Shown here piece after piece: positions 32,892-40,291 of a DNA stretch of 64,000 nt; position 1 is the stretch's first letter; each line of letters begins with the position of its first letter. The position numbers and the translations under genes are program-made. The notes beneath the pieces are model-generated. The model was given only the letters and a program-made list of their open reading frames with translations, did not search any database and was not told the DNA's origin. Location: assembly GCA_023382715.1 (NCBI GenBank), contig JAHDWP010000011.1:1-64000 (forward strand). Direction: 5' to 3'. Source of the stretch: Anaerolineae bacterium (GTDB lineage: Bacteria > Chloroflexota > Anaerolineae > Aggregatilineales > Aggregatilineaceae).

Positions 32892-34673
32892 TCATTCCTG
32901 CGGGGCGAATTCCTGCTGATACTGCGCCGCAACCCAATCATAGCTCGCCTGTAGCGGCGGCTCCAGCGCCTGCCAGAACGCGCTCAGCGGCGGCCCGGTC
33001 ACGACTGAGAGCGGCAGGCGCGTCGTGTTCGGGTAGGCGCAGCGGTAGATAACGATCTGCTCGATCTCGTCCACCTGCCAGCAGTGCGCGTCCACAAACT
33101 CGAAGATCGGGTCCAGGTTGGCCACGTCGCGGCGGCCTCCCTCTCCCCACCATTCGATGCGCCGTGCCGGGTCCAGCGGCGGGATGCGGTCGCCGTCCAC
33201 CATCGTGCTGTCCACAATGATCGCCGGCTTGCCGCGCCGCAGGTCGCGCACCGCTTCCAGGATGTACTCGTCCGACACCTCGTCGGGCACGATCAGCGGA
33301 TAGCCGTAGTGGAACTGCGTGGGGCTGCGCCGGTCGGCCAGGAAATTGACGACCGTGTTCGCGCCCCACACCAGCACCGTATCGTGCGGATCGGTGCGCT
33401 CCGCCACGTAAGTGACCACCTCTTGCTGGCGGGCCGGCCCGGCGATCTTCGTTTCGGCCAGCAACACGCGCACCACCGTCGCCGCCACTGGCACGCCGAG
33501 CAATAGCGCGGCCAGGTAGACGCGCAGCCACGACCACGCCCTACGCCGGCGGCCTGTTGCCTGGGCGATGCGCTGCGCCAGCACTGGCAGGCTCATCGTC
33601 GTCAGCAGGGTCATGGCCGGGATCAGCGTGACATAGTAGTGCGCATAGCCGCGATTGGTGATGTTGGACAGGATCATGTCCACGAAGAAGGTGATCACGA
33701 TCCACACGCGCAGCGTCGTGTTGGTCGCCGCCTGCCGCCCGTAGTAAGGCCGGGTGCGCAGGCTGCGCCACGCGGCGCGCATCCCCAGCACCAGGAACGG
33801 CAGCAGCGGCACGATCACCAGCGGGGCCAGGCTGGCCGTCCACGTGGTGAGCACCGTCCGCCCGATCCACACCGAGCCATCGCTCACCCAGTCGTGAAAG
33901 GTGCCCGCCGCCACGAACGAGGCGTTGACAGCGTCGTCCAGAATCCCGTTGAGCAGCAGGTACAGCGCCACCAGCCCCAGGCTGCTCAGCCCGCCCAGAA
34001 TGGTCACGCCCAGCCAGTGCCAGCGCCGCTGCGTGCCCAGCACCGGGTGCCGGCTGATCAGCACTGCCGGGATGAAAGCCAGGGCCACGCCCACCGTCGT
34101 CTGCTTGATCAGGAAGGCGCTGCCCGCCGCAAAGCCCATGGCAAACCCCCAGCGCGAGCCAGGCGCACGCAGGAACTGGTAGCCCGCCGCCAGGACGAGC
34201 ATCTGCGGCAGCAGCGCGTAGGGTTCGGTGAAGTTGATGTCCGAGACGAGCGCCGGGTGGCGCGTGAGCAGCACCAGGATCAGCGGGCCGGCCCACGCTT
34301 CGCCGCGCTCGCCGTACAACTGGCGCAGCAGCCAGAACATGGTCATGCCCGCCAGGAAGAGGGTGATATTTTCCGCCAGCCACAGCGCCCAGCGGTTGGT
34401 GCCAAAGAGGAAGAAGGCCAGCGCGTTGATGAAATAGATGCCGGGCGGCTTGTTGTCCCAGGCATCCAGATAGGGCAGACCGCCGTCACGGATGACCTTG
34501 CCCGTGTAGGCGAAGATACCGCTGTCTCGCCGCTGTTCAGTGAGAAAAGGGGCGAACTGCAGCGACACCAGAATGATCAGGAGCAGCAGAAAACTCGCCG
34601 GCAGCACCCACGACATTCTGACGAAGGCGAAACGGCTGCCCCCCGCACGAGGACCGCCCATCGAGTAGCTCAT
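32892..34673 (-). CDS. GT39-like membrane glycosyltransferase
   Basis: A 593-residue polytopic GT-C-type protein with about ten to twelve membrane segments. The first extracellular loop has the acidic signature RDSGIFAYTGKVIRDGG and LPYLDAWDNKPPGIYFINAL, typical of the PMT/ArnT-like lipid-sugar transferases, and MILSNITNRGYAHYYVTLIPAM is a family loop. A C-terminal soluble domain of about 180 residues (starting near VVRVLLAETKIAGPARQQEV) includes a GKPAIIVDSTMVDGDRIPP segment. The ATG at 34673 has AAGGAG, with a TTGCCT-17-TATAAT promoter just above. Substrate unknown. Confidence 0.87.
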   Translation of the reverse strand: MSYSMGGPRAGGSRFAFVRMSWVLPASFLLLLIILVSLQFAPFLTEQRRDSGIFAYTGKVIRDGGLPYLDAWDNKPPGIYFINALAFFLFGTNRWALWLAENITLFLAGMTMFWLLRQLYGERGEAWAGPLILVLLTRHPALVSDINFTEPYALLPQMLVLAAGYQFLRAPGSRWGFAMGFAAGSAFLIKQTTVGVALAFIPAVLISRHPVLGTQRRWHWLGVTILGGLSSLGLVALYLLLNGILDDAVNASFVAAGTFHDWVSDGSVWIGRTVLTTWTASLAPLVIVPLLPFLVLGMRAAWRSLRTRPYYGRQAATNTTLRVWIVITFFVDMILSNITNRGYAHYYVTLIPAMTLLTTMSLPVLAQRIAQATGRRRRAWSWLRVYLAALLLGVPVAATVVRVLLAETKIAGPARQQEVVTYVAERTDPHDTVLVWGANTVVNFLADRRSPTQFHYGYPLIVPDEVSDEYILEAVRDLRRGKPAIIVDSTMVDGDRIPPLDPARRIEWWGEGGRRDVANLDPIFEFVDAHCWQVDEIEQIVIYRCAYPNTTRLPLSVVTGPPLSAFWQALEPPLQASYDWVAAQYQQEFAPQE

Positions 34674-34712
34674 GCGCGAGAACGCATCTCCTTCACATGC
34701 TGCTTAACCATC

Positions 34713-34741
34713 ATTATAAGCCCGCTAAGCAGCACAGGCAA
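34713..34741 (-). promoter_or_regulatory. glycosyltransferase promoter
   Basis: On the minus strand TTGCCT (34736-34741) and perfect TATAAT (34713-34718) are 17 bp apart, 40 nt before the ATG at 34673. Confidence 0.65.
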
Positions 34742-34787
34742 TACACAAGTGGGGTGGGGGGGCATCTCACGATGGGGGCGAAATGCC

Positions 34788-34890
34788 TGAATTGCAGAGA
34801 CGCAGAGGGCGCGGAGAAGACCTGGCGCCCGCTCTCCAACCTGTCTTTTCTCTGCGCTCTCCGCGTCTCAGCGGCGATCTTTTGCCCCAG
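34788..34890. repeat. imperfect palindromic repeat, family C, copy 2
   Basis: Left arm GCAGAGACGCAGAGGGCGCG, right arm CTCTGCGCTCTCCGCGTCTC, followed by the conserved GCGGCGATCTTTTGCCCC tail that is shared with copies 3 and 4. Confidence 0.8.
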
Positions 34891-34935
34891 AAATGAGAGA
34901 CACTCCGGCGCCTTGCCCGTGCCCTCACACAACGA

Positions 34936-34960
34936 ACGGCGTGAGCATCTCTCACGCCGT
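34936..34960 (-). terminator. mdh terminator
   Basis: A perfect 10-bp stem (ACGGCGTGAG with CTCACGCCGT) and 5-nt loop; on the minus strand it is followed by TTCGTTGTG. It lies 35 bp after the mdh stop. Confidence 0.7.
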
Positions 34961-34994
34961 CCTGAGCGCGCCTCATTGTATCAGACCGGGCGGG

Positions 34995-35984
34995 CTATTT
35001 CAACAGGTCGGCGACCGCCTCACGCTCCTCCAGCAATTCCTCCGCCGACACCCGCAGCTTGCCGCGCGCGTAGTCGCTCAGCGTCAGCCCTTCGACCACC
35101 GTCACCGATCCGTCCCCGCCAACCCGCAGCGGGAAGGAATAGAGCAGCCCCTCGGCGACGCCATAGGCATTGCCGTCCGAGAGAATCGCCCCGCTGAACC
35201 AGTCGCCCTCAGGCGTGGGTCGCAGCAGGCTCTGGATATGGTTGACGGCAGCGTTGGCGGCGCTGGCCGCGCTGCTCTTGCCACGCGCGTCAATGACTTC
35301 TTTACCGCGCTGCTGCACCGCCACCAGGAAGGCCCCCTCGAACCAGGCCCGGTCGCGGATCACGTCGAGCGCCGGCTGGCCATTGATCCGCGCGTGCTCA
35401 AAGTCGGGGTACATCGTCGGGCTGTGATTGCCCCATACAGCCAGGTTGGTCACCGCGCTCACCGGCACACCTGCCTGCCGGGCGATCTGCGTCTGGGCGC
35501 GATTCTGATCCAGGCGCGTCATAGCCATCCAGCGATTGGTGGGCACGTCGGGCGCGCTGCGCAGCGCGATCAGGGCGTTGGTGTTGCACGGGTTGGCCAC
35601 GACCAGCACGCGAATGTCGCTGGCCGCCCGCTCGTTGATCGCTCGCCCCTGGCTGACGAAGATCGGCGCATTGTCGCGGATCACGTCGGCGCGCTCCATG
35701 CCCTTGCCGCGCGGCTTGCCACCGACCAGAACAGCCCAGCTCGCGCCGTCAAAGGCCACATACGGGTCATCCGTCGCCACCACGCCCTGCAACAGCGGGA
35801 AAGCGCAGTCGTCCAGCTCCATCACCACGCCGCGCAGAGCGTCCTGTGCCTGCGGAATTTCGAGCAGTTGCAGGATCACGGGTTGGTCGGGGCCGAACGC
35901 CTCACCATTGGCCAGACGAACGAGCAGGCTGTAGCCGATCTGACCGGCTGCGCCGGTCACCGCCACACGAATCGGATTCTTCAC
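34995..35984 (-). CDS. mdh: malate dehydrogenase (cytosolic-type)
   Basis: A 329-residue NAD-linked malate dehydrogenase of the eukaryote-cytosolic/Thermus type. The Rossmann loop is [41 protein letters not shown] follows, the substrate loop is [19 protein letters not shown] with the two catalytic-site arginines, [14 protein letters not shown] and [14 protein letters not shown] come next, and the catalytic His is in [13 protein letters not shown]. The start is GTG 35984 with AAGGAG; ATG 36011 is possible but adds nine residues of no family match. A TCA-cycle enzyme; ppdK lies 4 kb away. Confidence 0.96.
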   Translation of the reverse strand: MKNPIRVAVTGAAGQIGYSLLVRLANGEAFGPDQPVILQLLEIPQAQDALRGVVMELDDCAFPLLQGVVATDDPYVAFDGASWAVLVGGKPRGKGMERADVIRDNAPIFVSQGRAINERAASDIRVLVVANPCNTNALIALRSAPDVPTNRWMAMTRLDQNRAQTQIARQAGVPVSAVTNLAVWGNHSPTMYPDFEHARINGQPALDVIRDRAWFEGAFLVAVQQRGKEVIDARGKSSAASAANAAVNHIQSLLRPTPEGDWFSGAILSDGNAYGVAEGLLYSFPLRVGGDGSVTVVEGLTLSDYARGKLRVSAEELLEEREAVADLLK

Positions 35985-36089
35985 TTCCGCACTCCTTGAT
36001 AGGTTTTGCAAGATGACTAATTAGGCTGTGTTGGGGAGTTCCTTGTAGAATTATTTTAGCGTCAAAGCATCGCCGCTGACAACAGGGGA

Positions 36090-36248
36090 CACCTCGCGGG
36101 GTGCGCGCAACGGCTGACAGTGACTCGCCGGGTACCGGGCAGTGACCGCACCCCCAGCCGCGCTGCGCCGAGGGGGGGTGAGGTCAGCCAGGGCGCAGCA
36201 GAGCAGCGTCCCTACCGCCTGACAGGTTTTGCACGCATCCCACCTCGC
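36090..36248. mobile_element. MITE-like element (family B) copy 2 with perfect 8-bp target duplication
   Basis: The element spans 36098-36240 (143 bp) with the same ends as the 18.3-kb copy (left GGGGTGCGCGCAACGGCTGA, right CTGACAGGTTTTGCACGCAT then CC). CACCTCGC is repeated exactly on both sides (36090-36097 and 36241-36248). It is 48 bp shorter than copy 1: the internal CCCTCTCC palindrome is missing while CACCCCCAGCCGCGCT and AGCCAGGGCGCAGC are shared. Confidence 0.85.
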
Positions 36249-36261
36249 ATTGGGGGGCGAG

Positions 36262-36368
36262 ATTCTCGAACCGCAGAGATACAGAGGACGCGGAGAAGAA
36301 CGCATAAATCTCTCGACGCTCTCTTCCCTCTGCGCTCTCTGCGTCTCCGCGGTGATCTTCTGCCCTGG
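36262..36368. repeat. imperfect palindromic repeat, family C, copy 3
   Basis: ACCGCAGAGATACAGAGGAC ... CTCTGCGCTCTCTGCGTCTC followed by CGCGGTGATCTTCTGCCCTG. It directly follows MITE-like copy 2, only 14 bp beyond its target duplication. Confidence 0.85.
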
Positions 36369-36435
36369 ACATGAGGCACACTCCACTCGCGCCCCTCGGC
36401 CCCAGGCGACCATCCCGCTTCGGGGTACTTTATGG

Positions 36436-36441
36436 TATACT
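36436..36441 (+). promoter_or_regulatory. -10 box of the phosphatase pair
   Basis: TATACT at 36436-36441, about 38 nt before the ATG at 36480. No clear -35. Confidence 0.4.
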
Positions 36442-36479
36442 CCGCCCGCCAACCGAGAGGATATAGCCAGAAGCCCACA

Positions 36480-37490
36480 ATGCCCGATCGTTTCGTTGAT
36501 CTCACGCAAGGCGTCGCCATGGTCGTCACCGATCTGCACGGCGACGGCGACGCTTTCGATCGCTATGTAGCGCAGTTTCGCCAGCTCTACGCCTCTGGCG
36601 AGGCCCAACGCCTGATCTTCCTGGGCGACCTGATTCATTCCTACGGCGCGGCGCGCCACGACCGCAGCCTGGAAATCCTGCACCAGGTCATGGCTCTGCG
36701 CGCCGAGTTGGGGCCGGACACGGTGATCATGCTGCTGGGCAACCACGAGATGCCGCATATCTACGGTGTCTCGCTGGCCAAGGGCGAGATCGAGTTCACG
36801 CCGCGCTTCGAGCGCGCCCTGGGCGCTGACCGCGCGACGGTCCTCGCCTTCCTGGACGGCCTGCCTTTCTACGTGCGCACCGCCGCCGGAGTCATGCTGA
36901 GCCACGCGGGGCCGGTCAGCGAAGTCATCCCCCATGTCGAGATGCTGCGCGCCTTCGAGCACAGCGCGCTGCTGGCCCAGGCCGACGCTGCGCTGGCCCA
37001 GGCCGCAGACCTGGCGCCCTATTACGAGCACTATGAGCAAGTGCACGGCGCGCCCTATCTGGACGATGCGCGCCACTACCTGGCCGTGAGCGGCCCATCG
37101 GACCCGCGCTACTCGCACCTGCTGCGCGCCTTCCTGATCGCCGAGCAGAGCAGGCCGTTCGCGGTGTTGTGGGAGGCGCTCTTCACCCAGAACGAGCTGG
37201 GGCTGACCGAGTACGGCTACGTGCAGATCGCCCAGCAGTTTCTCGAAGCGTTCTCGGCGGGCGCACCGGCCCCCCAGCGGGTGATCGTCAGCGGGCACAT
37301 CGTTACGCCGCTCGGCGGTTACATGCTGGTCAACCGCTACCATCTGCGCCTGTCCAGCGCGGCCCACGCTCGCCCGCGCGAAGCCGGACACTACCTGCTT
37401 CTGGACTGCGCTCAGCCCGTCCGCGCCGCCAACGAACTGCTGCCCGCGCTGGGCACCGTCTTCGCTGACCTGCGCGAAGCCTTCGCCTGA
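36480..37490 (+). CDS. PPP-family metallophosphoesterase
   Basis: A 336-residue calcineurin-like (PPP/bacterial Ser-Thr phosphatase) protein. The metal-binding signatures are MVVTDLHGDGDAFDRY (DxHG), IFLGDLIHSYGAARHD (GDxxD-like), MLLGNHEMPHIYG (GNHE), MLSHAGPVSEVIPH and VSGHIVTPLGGYMLVNRYHLRL (GHxxP-like). It could dephosphorylate proteins or diadenosine tetraphosphate. The ATG at 36480 is preferred since GAGAGGA lies upstream. It is followed after 18 bp by the histidine phosphatase gene, forming a two-phosphatase operon. Confidence 0.88.
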   Translation: MPDRFVDLTQGVAMVVTDLHGDGDAFDRYVAQFRQLYASGEAQRLIFLGDLIHSYGAARHDRSLEILHQVMALRAELGPDTVIMLLGNHEMPHIYGVSLAKGEIEFTPRFERALGADRATVLAFLDGLPFYVRTAAGVMLSHAGPVSEVIPHVEMLRAFEHSALLAQADAALAQAADLAPYYEHYEQVHGAPYLDDARHYLAVSGPSDPRYSHLLRAFLIAEQSRPFAVLWEALFTQNELGLTEYGYVQIAQQFLEAFSAGAPAPQRVIVSGHIVTPLGGYMLVNRYHLRLSSAAHARPREAGHYLLLDCAQPVRAANELLPALGTVFADLREAFA

Positions 37491-37508
37491 CTACACCGGA
37501 CTCGTCCA

Positions 37509-38162
37509 ATGGCTGAGCCTCATCCCTCCACCCCTGCCCGTGTCCTGTGCATCCGGCACGGCGAAACCGACTGGAACGCCGCCGGGCGCTGGCAGGGCAA
37601 TGCCCCGGTCCCGCTCAACGCGACCGGGCTGGCCCAGTCCGCCGCGCTGGGCCGCTACCTGGCCAGCAACGGGGCGCGCATCGCCGCGCTCTACAGCAGC
37701 GATCTGCTGCGCGCCTGGCAGACTGCCCAGGCCATCGCGGAGGCGCTCAGCCTTCCAGTGCAGCCAGAGCCACGCCTGCGCGAGATTGACCTGGGCGACT
37801 GGCAGGGCCTCACGCGCGACGAAGTGCTGGCCTGGGATGGTGAGCGTTACGCGGCCTACCGGGCCGACTGGCGCAACATCCCCGCGCCCAACGGGGAATC
37901 GCGCGCGGCGCTCAGGGTGCGCGCCCGCGCCGCTTTCGACGACATCGCCGCTCACCATGCCGGGCAGACGGTCGCCCTGGTCACGCACGGCGGGACGTTG
38001 GGGATGCTGCTCGAAAGTCTCTTTGGCCACCTGGAACATCCTTCGCTGACCAATACCTCGATCACTCTCGTTGAGCGCCTCCGGCCCGGCGACGCCTGGA
38101 CGCTGGTCCGCGCCTCGTGGTCACCCCACCTGGACGAATCGCCTCTCGGCGAAACCTGGTAG
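37509..38162 (+). CDS. histidine phosphatase (phosphoglycerate mutase-like)
   Basis: A 217-residue branch-1 histidine phosphatase. The phosphohistidine motif is CIRHGETDWNAAGRWQG (RHGET), followed by LYSSDLLRAWQTAQAIAEAL, the second-site REIDLGDWQGLTRDE, and a C-terminal ALVTHGGTLGMLLESL with the second His. Its length and pattern fit cobalamin/alpha-ribazole phosphatase or broad phosphatases (CobC/PhoE) better than glycolytic GpmA. It probably shares an operon with the PPP gene upstream. Confidence 0.88.
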   Translation: MAEPHPSTPARVLCIRHGETDWNAAGRWQGNAPVPLNATGLAQSAALGRYLASNGARIAALYSSDLLRAWQTAQAIAEALSLPVQPEPRLREIDLGDWQGLTRDEVLAWDGERYAAYRADWRNIPAPNGESRAALRVRARAAFDDIAAHHAGQTVALVTHGGTLGMLLESLFGHLEHPSLTNTSITLVERLRPGDAWTLVRASWSPHLDESPLGETW

Positions 38163-38254
38163 CCAGGCAGGATTACGTTTTAGATAGTTATTATTGGGGC
38201 ACCGTTACATTTGCCCCCAGTCAAAGTTTTCGGGAGCGGGCAGCGCGCCTGGCA

Positions 38255-38288
38255 CAAAAAATGGGCTGCCCGCCCAGGGGCAGCCCAC
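38255..38288 (-). terminator. bidirectional-looking terminator between convergent genes
   Basis: GGGCTGCC (38263-38270) pairs with GGCAGCCC (38279-38286). On the minus strand the stem is followed by ATTTTTTG, an excellent rho-independent terminator for the secreted-protein gene. Confidence 0.8.
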
Positions 38289-38308
38289 TGCTGGCGCGGC
38301 ACGCGCTC

Positions 38309-39853
38309 CTACCAGGTTTTCCAGGTGTTCTCCACCAAATAGACGATCGTCCCGTTGGGCAGAGTCAGGTACAGGCGGGCGTACTTGAGGTCTCCGGAGC
38401 GCTGGTGGAACATTGTGTAGCCCTGCTCCAGGCTGGTTGCCCAGCCCAGCCCGGCGCGCACCTGGGGATTGTCCACCCACACACGGCCAAAGCCGCGATC
38501 GGGTTTGTACAGGCCCGGCGGGGGCGTCTCACCATAGGGGACTTCCTCGCCGTGCCACGTGTCGCGGTAACGGTTCACCAGCCCCGTTTCGAGGTAGAGC
38601 ACGTAGATGTCGCTCGTGTCCGCCCGCCAGATCATCACCCCATGCTCAAACTCCTGATAGGCGGCCTGCACTGTCGTCCCCGCCTCCAGCGGGCAGGTGA
38701 GCGTCTGGCCGCGTGTGTCGAAGAAATAGACGTAAGGGCAAATCACGCCCACTACCAGCGACTCCTGCGCCTGGCCGCCGGCGGCATCACGGGCGAAGAG
38801 CATAAACGTCGCCGCATCCACGTAAGCGGGGGGCACCGCGACCGTCCACGATCCCTGGGGAGTCGGGTTGGGGGCGAATTGCGCCAGCCGTCCGCCCGGC
38901 TCGACCAGCCACACGCCCAGTTCCACCGCGTTGCGCACATCCCAACTGACCGTCACTATCCCCCCGCGCGAGATGGTCTCTGGCGCGACGGTGAACAGCG
39001 CCACGTCAACCGGCGCGGGGCTGTGTCCTGGGGGTGATCCGGGCGAGGTGCCGCCCTGCGCTGGCGGAGGCACGGGCGTAGCGGGCGGGATCACTCCCTG
39101 CACTACCGGTATTGGCGGCAGGGCATAGGCAGCCAGCGTGTTGCCATCACGGATGTCCACCACACGCAGCCGCAGCCGCACCGACTGCCCGCCCGCGGTG
39201 GGCAGTGGAGCCACGACGCCCTCACCGTGCGAAGCGATCCACAGGTTGCGGCGCGGCAGCTCAACCGAGACCACACTGCCGCTCTCCAGCACCTGCTCGA
39301 AGACCAGGTGCATGTGCGGCTGACGACCGCCCACCTCCCACGCCACCGGCACGCGCGCGGTCCCGGCGGCCAGCGACGCCGTGTCTAGCTCGACCACCTC
39401 AGTCTCGAAGCGGTCAATGCTCAGCGACACGGTCTCGTCGGGCGGCGCGTAGGGGATGATCACAATGCGCTGATCGAGCATCTGGCCAGCCCCATCGCTG
39501 ATCACCAGGCTGTACATTGGCGGGCTGAAGGTCAGCGGGTGCTCGATCACAATATCCTGGCTGCCAGCGGCAGGCAGCGGCGGCGCTTCGGCTGGCAGCA
39601 GCGGCTCCCAGCGATTGATGCGGAAAACGAAGAGGGTCAGGCGGTGACTATCCTGGACGCCGACCGCCTGCCAGGTGAGCCGGGCAGGCGTCTCACCCGC
39701 TTCGGCGTCCGCCAGCGCGATCTCCTCTATGTCCGCCGAGAAGCTGATGATGGTCGGCGGGAGCACGGGCGCGCCCTGTGCGGCCCAGGTTGGGCCGTTC
39801 GCCAGCGCCAGCAGCGCCATCATCACAAGCACACCTATCACACGTCGCCTCAT
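38309..39853 (-). CDS. secreted protein with Ig-like repeats, function unknown
   Basis: A 514-residue protein with a clear signal peptide (RRRVIGVLVMMALLALANG then AWAA-type cleavage near residue 25; the written sequence is TWAAQGAP). The body seems to hold three beta-sandwich or Ig-like domains; the linker near residue 300 is Pro/Gly-rich. The last 135 residues contain a FFDTRGQTLTCPLEAG, MIWRADTSDIYVLY, WHGEEVPYGETPPPGLYKPD and ARLYLTLPNGTIVYLVENTW pattern that I recognise only as a recurring, probably cell-surface, Chloroflexota module. The ATG at 39853 has GAGGAG. It is monocistronic. Confidence 0.78.
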   Translation of the reverse strand: MRRRVIGVLVMMALLALANGPTWAAQGAPVLPPTIISFSADIEEIALADAEAGETPARLTWQAVGVQDSHRLTLFVFRINRWEPLLPAEAPPLPAAGSQDIVIEHPLTFSPPMYSLVISDGAGQMLDQRIVIIPYAPPDETVSLSIDRFETEVVELDTASLAAGTARVPVAWEVGGRQPHMHLVFEQVLESGSVVSVELPRRNLWIASHGEGVVAPLPTAGGQSVRLRLRVVDIRDGNTLAAYALPPIPVVQGVIPPATPVPPPAQGGTSPGSPPGHSPAPVDVALFTVAPETISRGGIVTVSWDVRNAVELGVWLVEPGGRLAQFAPNPTPQGSWTVAVPPAYVDAATFMLFARDAAGGQAQESLVVGVICPYVYFFDTRGQTLTCPLEAGTTVQAAYQEFEHGVMIWRADTSDIYVLYLETGLVNRYRDTWHGEEVPYGETPPPGLYKPDRGFGRVWVDNPQVRAGLGWATSLEQGYTMFHQRSGDLKYARLYLTLPNGTIVYLVENTWKTW

Positions 39854-40049
39854 TGCGCACACTCCTCGCACCGTCATAATAGGCTGCGTTCTTCCTGTCC
39901 TCAGTATATTCGATTTAGCGCCCTCCGCAGCCGGAGCGCAGAGAGAACGCCCGATACGTACAGAATCCGTCAGGCAGCAGAAGTGTTCCCGTGCTGCGCT
40001 GCGCCCGGCCAGCACCCATCAGCAGGGGTTCGCCGATGATTGTTCGCTG

Positions 40050-40188
40050 TTTTCCCCCATCCCAAGCCTCTCCTCCACAAGGAGGGAGGGGCTTAAGGTC
40101 GGCGCACTTCTCCCTTCCCCCCTCGTGGGGGAGGGGCCGGGGATGGGGGGCAAAGGCAGGCGCACGACTTCTCGAACGGCCTCTAGGG
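40050..40188. repeat. dispersed GC-rich repeat, family A, copy 3
   Basis: The longest copy: TTTCCCCCATCCCAAGCC, AAGGAGGGAGGGGCTTAAGG, CTTCTCCCTTCCCCCCTCGT, GGGGATGGGGGGCAAAGGC and CGCACGACTTCTCGAACGG blocks. The inner part can form CCTCCTCCACAAGGAGGG-type hairpins. Confidence 0.85.
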
Positions 40189-40239
40189 CGCTCTTCTCTC
40201 TTCCCTCTCGCGGGGCGAGCGCAGCTTCCGCCAACGACA

Positions 40240-40265
40240 AGGGCCGCCCCACTGGGACGGCCCTC
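40240..40265 (-). terminator. hairpin after ppdK
   Basis: GGGCCGCCCC... pairs with CGGCCC (40241-40263), followed on the minus strand by TTGTCG. It lies 27 bp beyond the ppdK stop. A weak T-run makes it moderately convincing. Confidence 0.5.
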
Positions 40266-40291
40266 GCTGACTCTCAGGGACAGGCGCCGCT

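Larger units (their letters stand above)
34674..34994. other. 321-bp intergenic region: promoter, repeat C and terminator
   Basis: The gap between the glycosyltransferase start and the mdh stop holds the glycosyltransferase promoter, family C copy 2 and the mdh terminator. No gene was seen. Confidence 0.7.
35985..36479. other. 495-bp intergenic region with MITE-like element, repeat C and promoter
   Basis: From left to right it holds the mdh promoter side (35985-36085), MITE-like copy 2 (36098-36240), family C copy 3 (36262-36368) and a promoter -10 box at 36436. A TGATAGGTTTTGCAAGATG stretch near 35997-36015 resembles one MITE end and may be an old remnant. No gene. Confidence 0.65.
39854..40291. 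other. 438-bp intergenic region holding repeat A copy 3 and a ppdK terminator
   Basis: Apart from the repeat (40050-40188) and the hairpin at 40240-40263, about 195 bp next to the secreted-protein start hold only its promoter side. No gene was seen. Confidence 0.65.
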
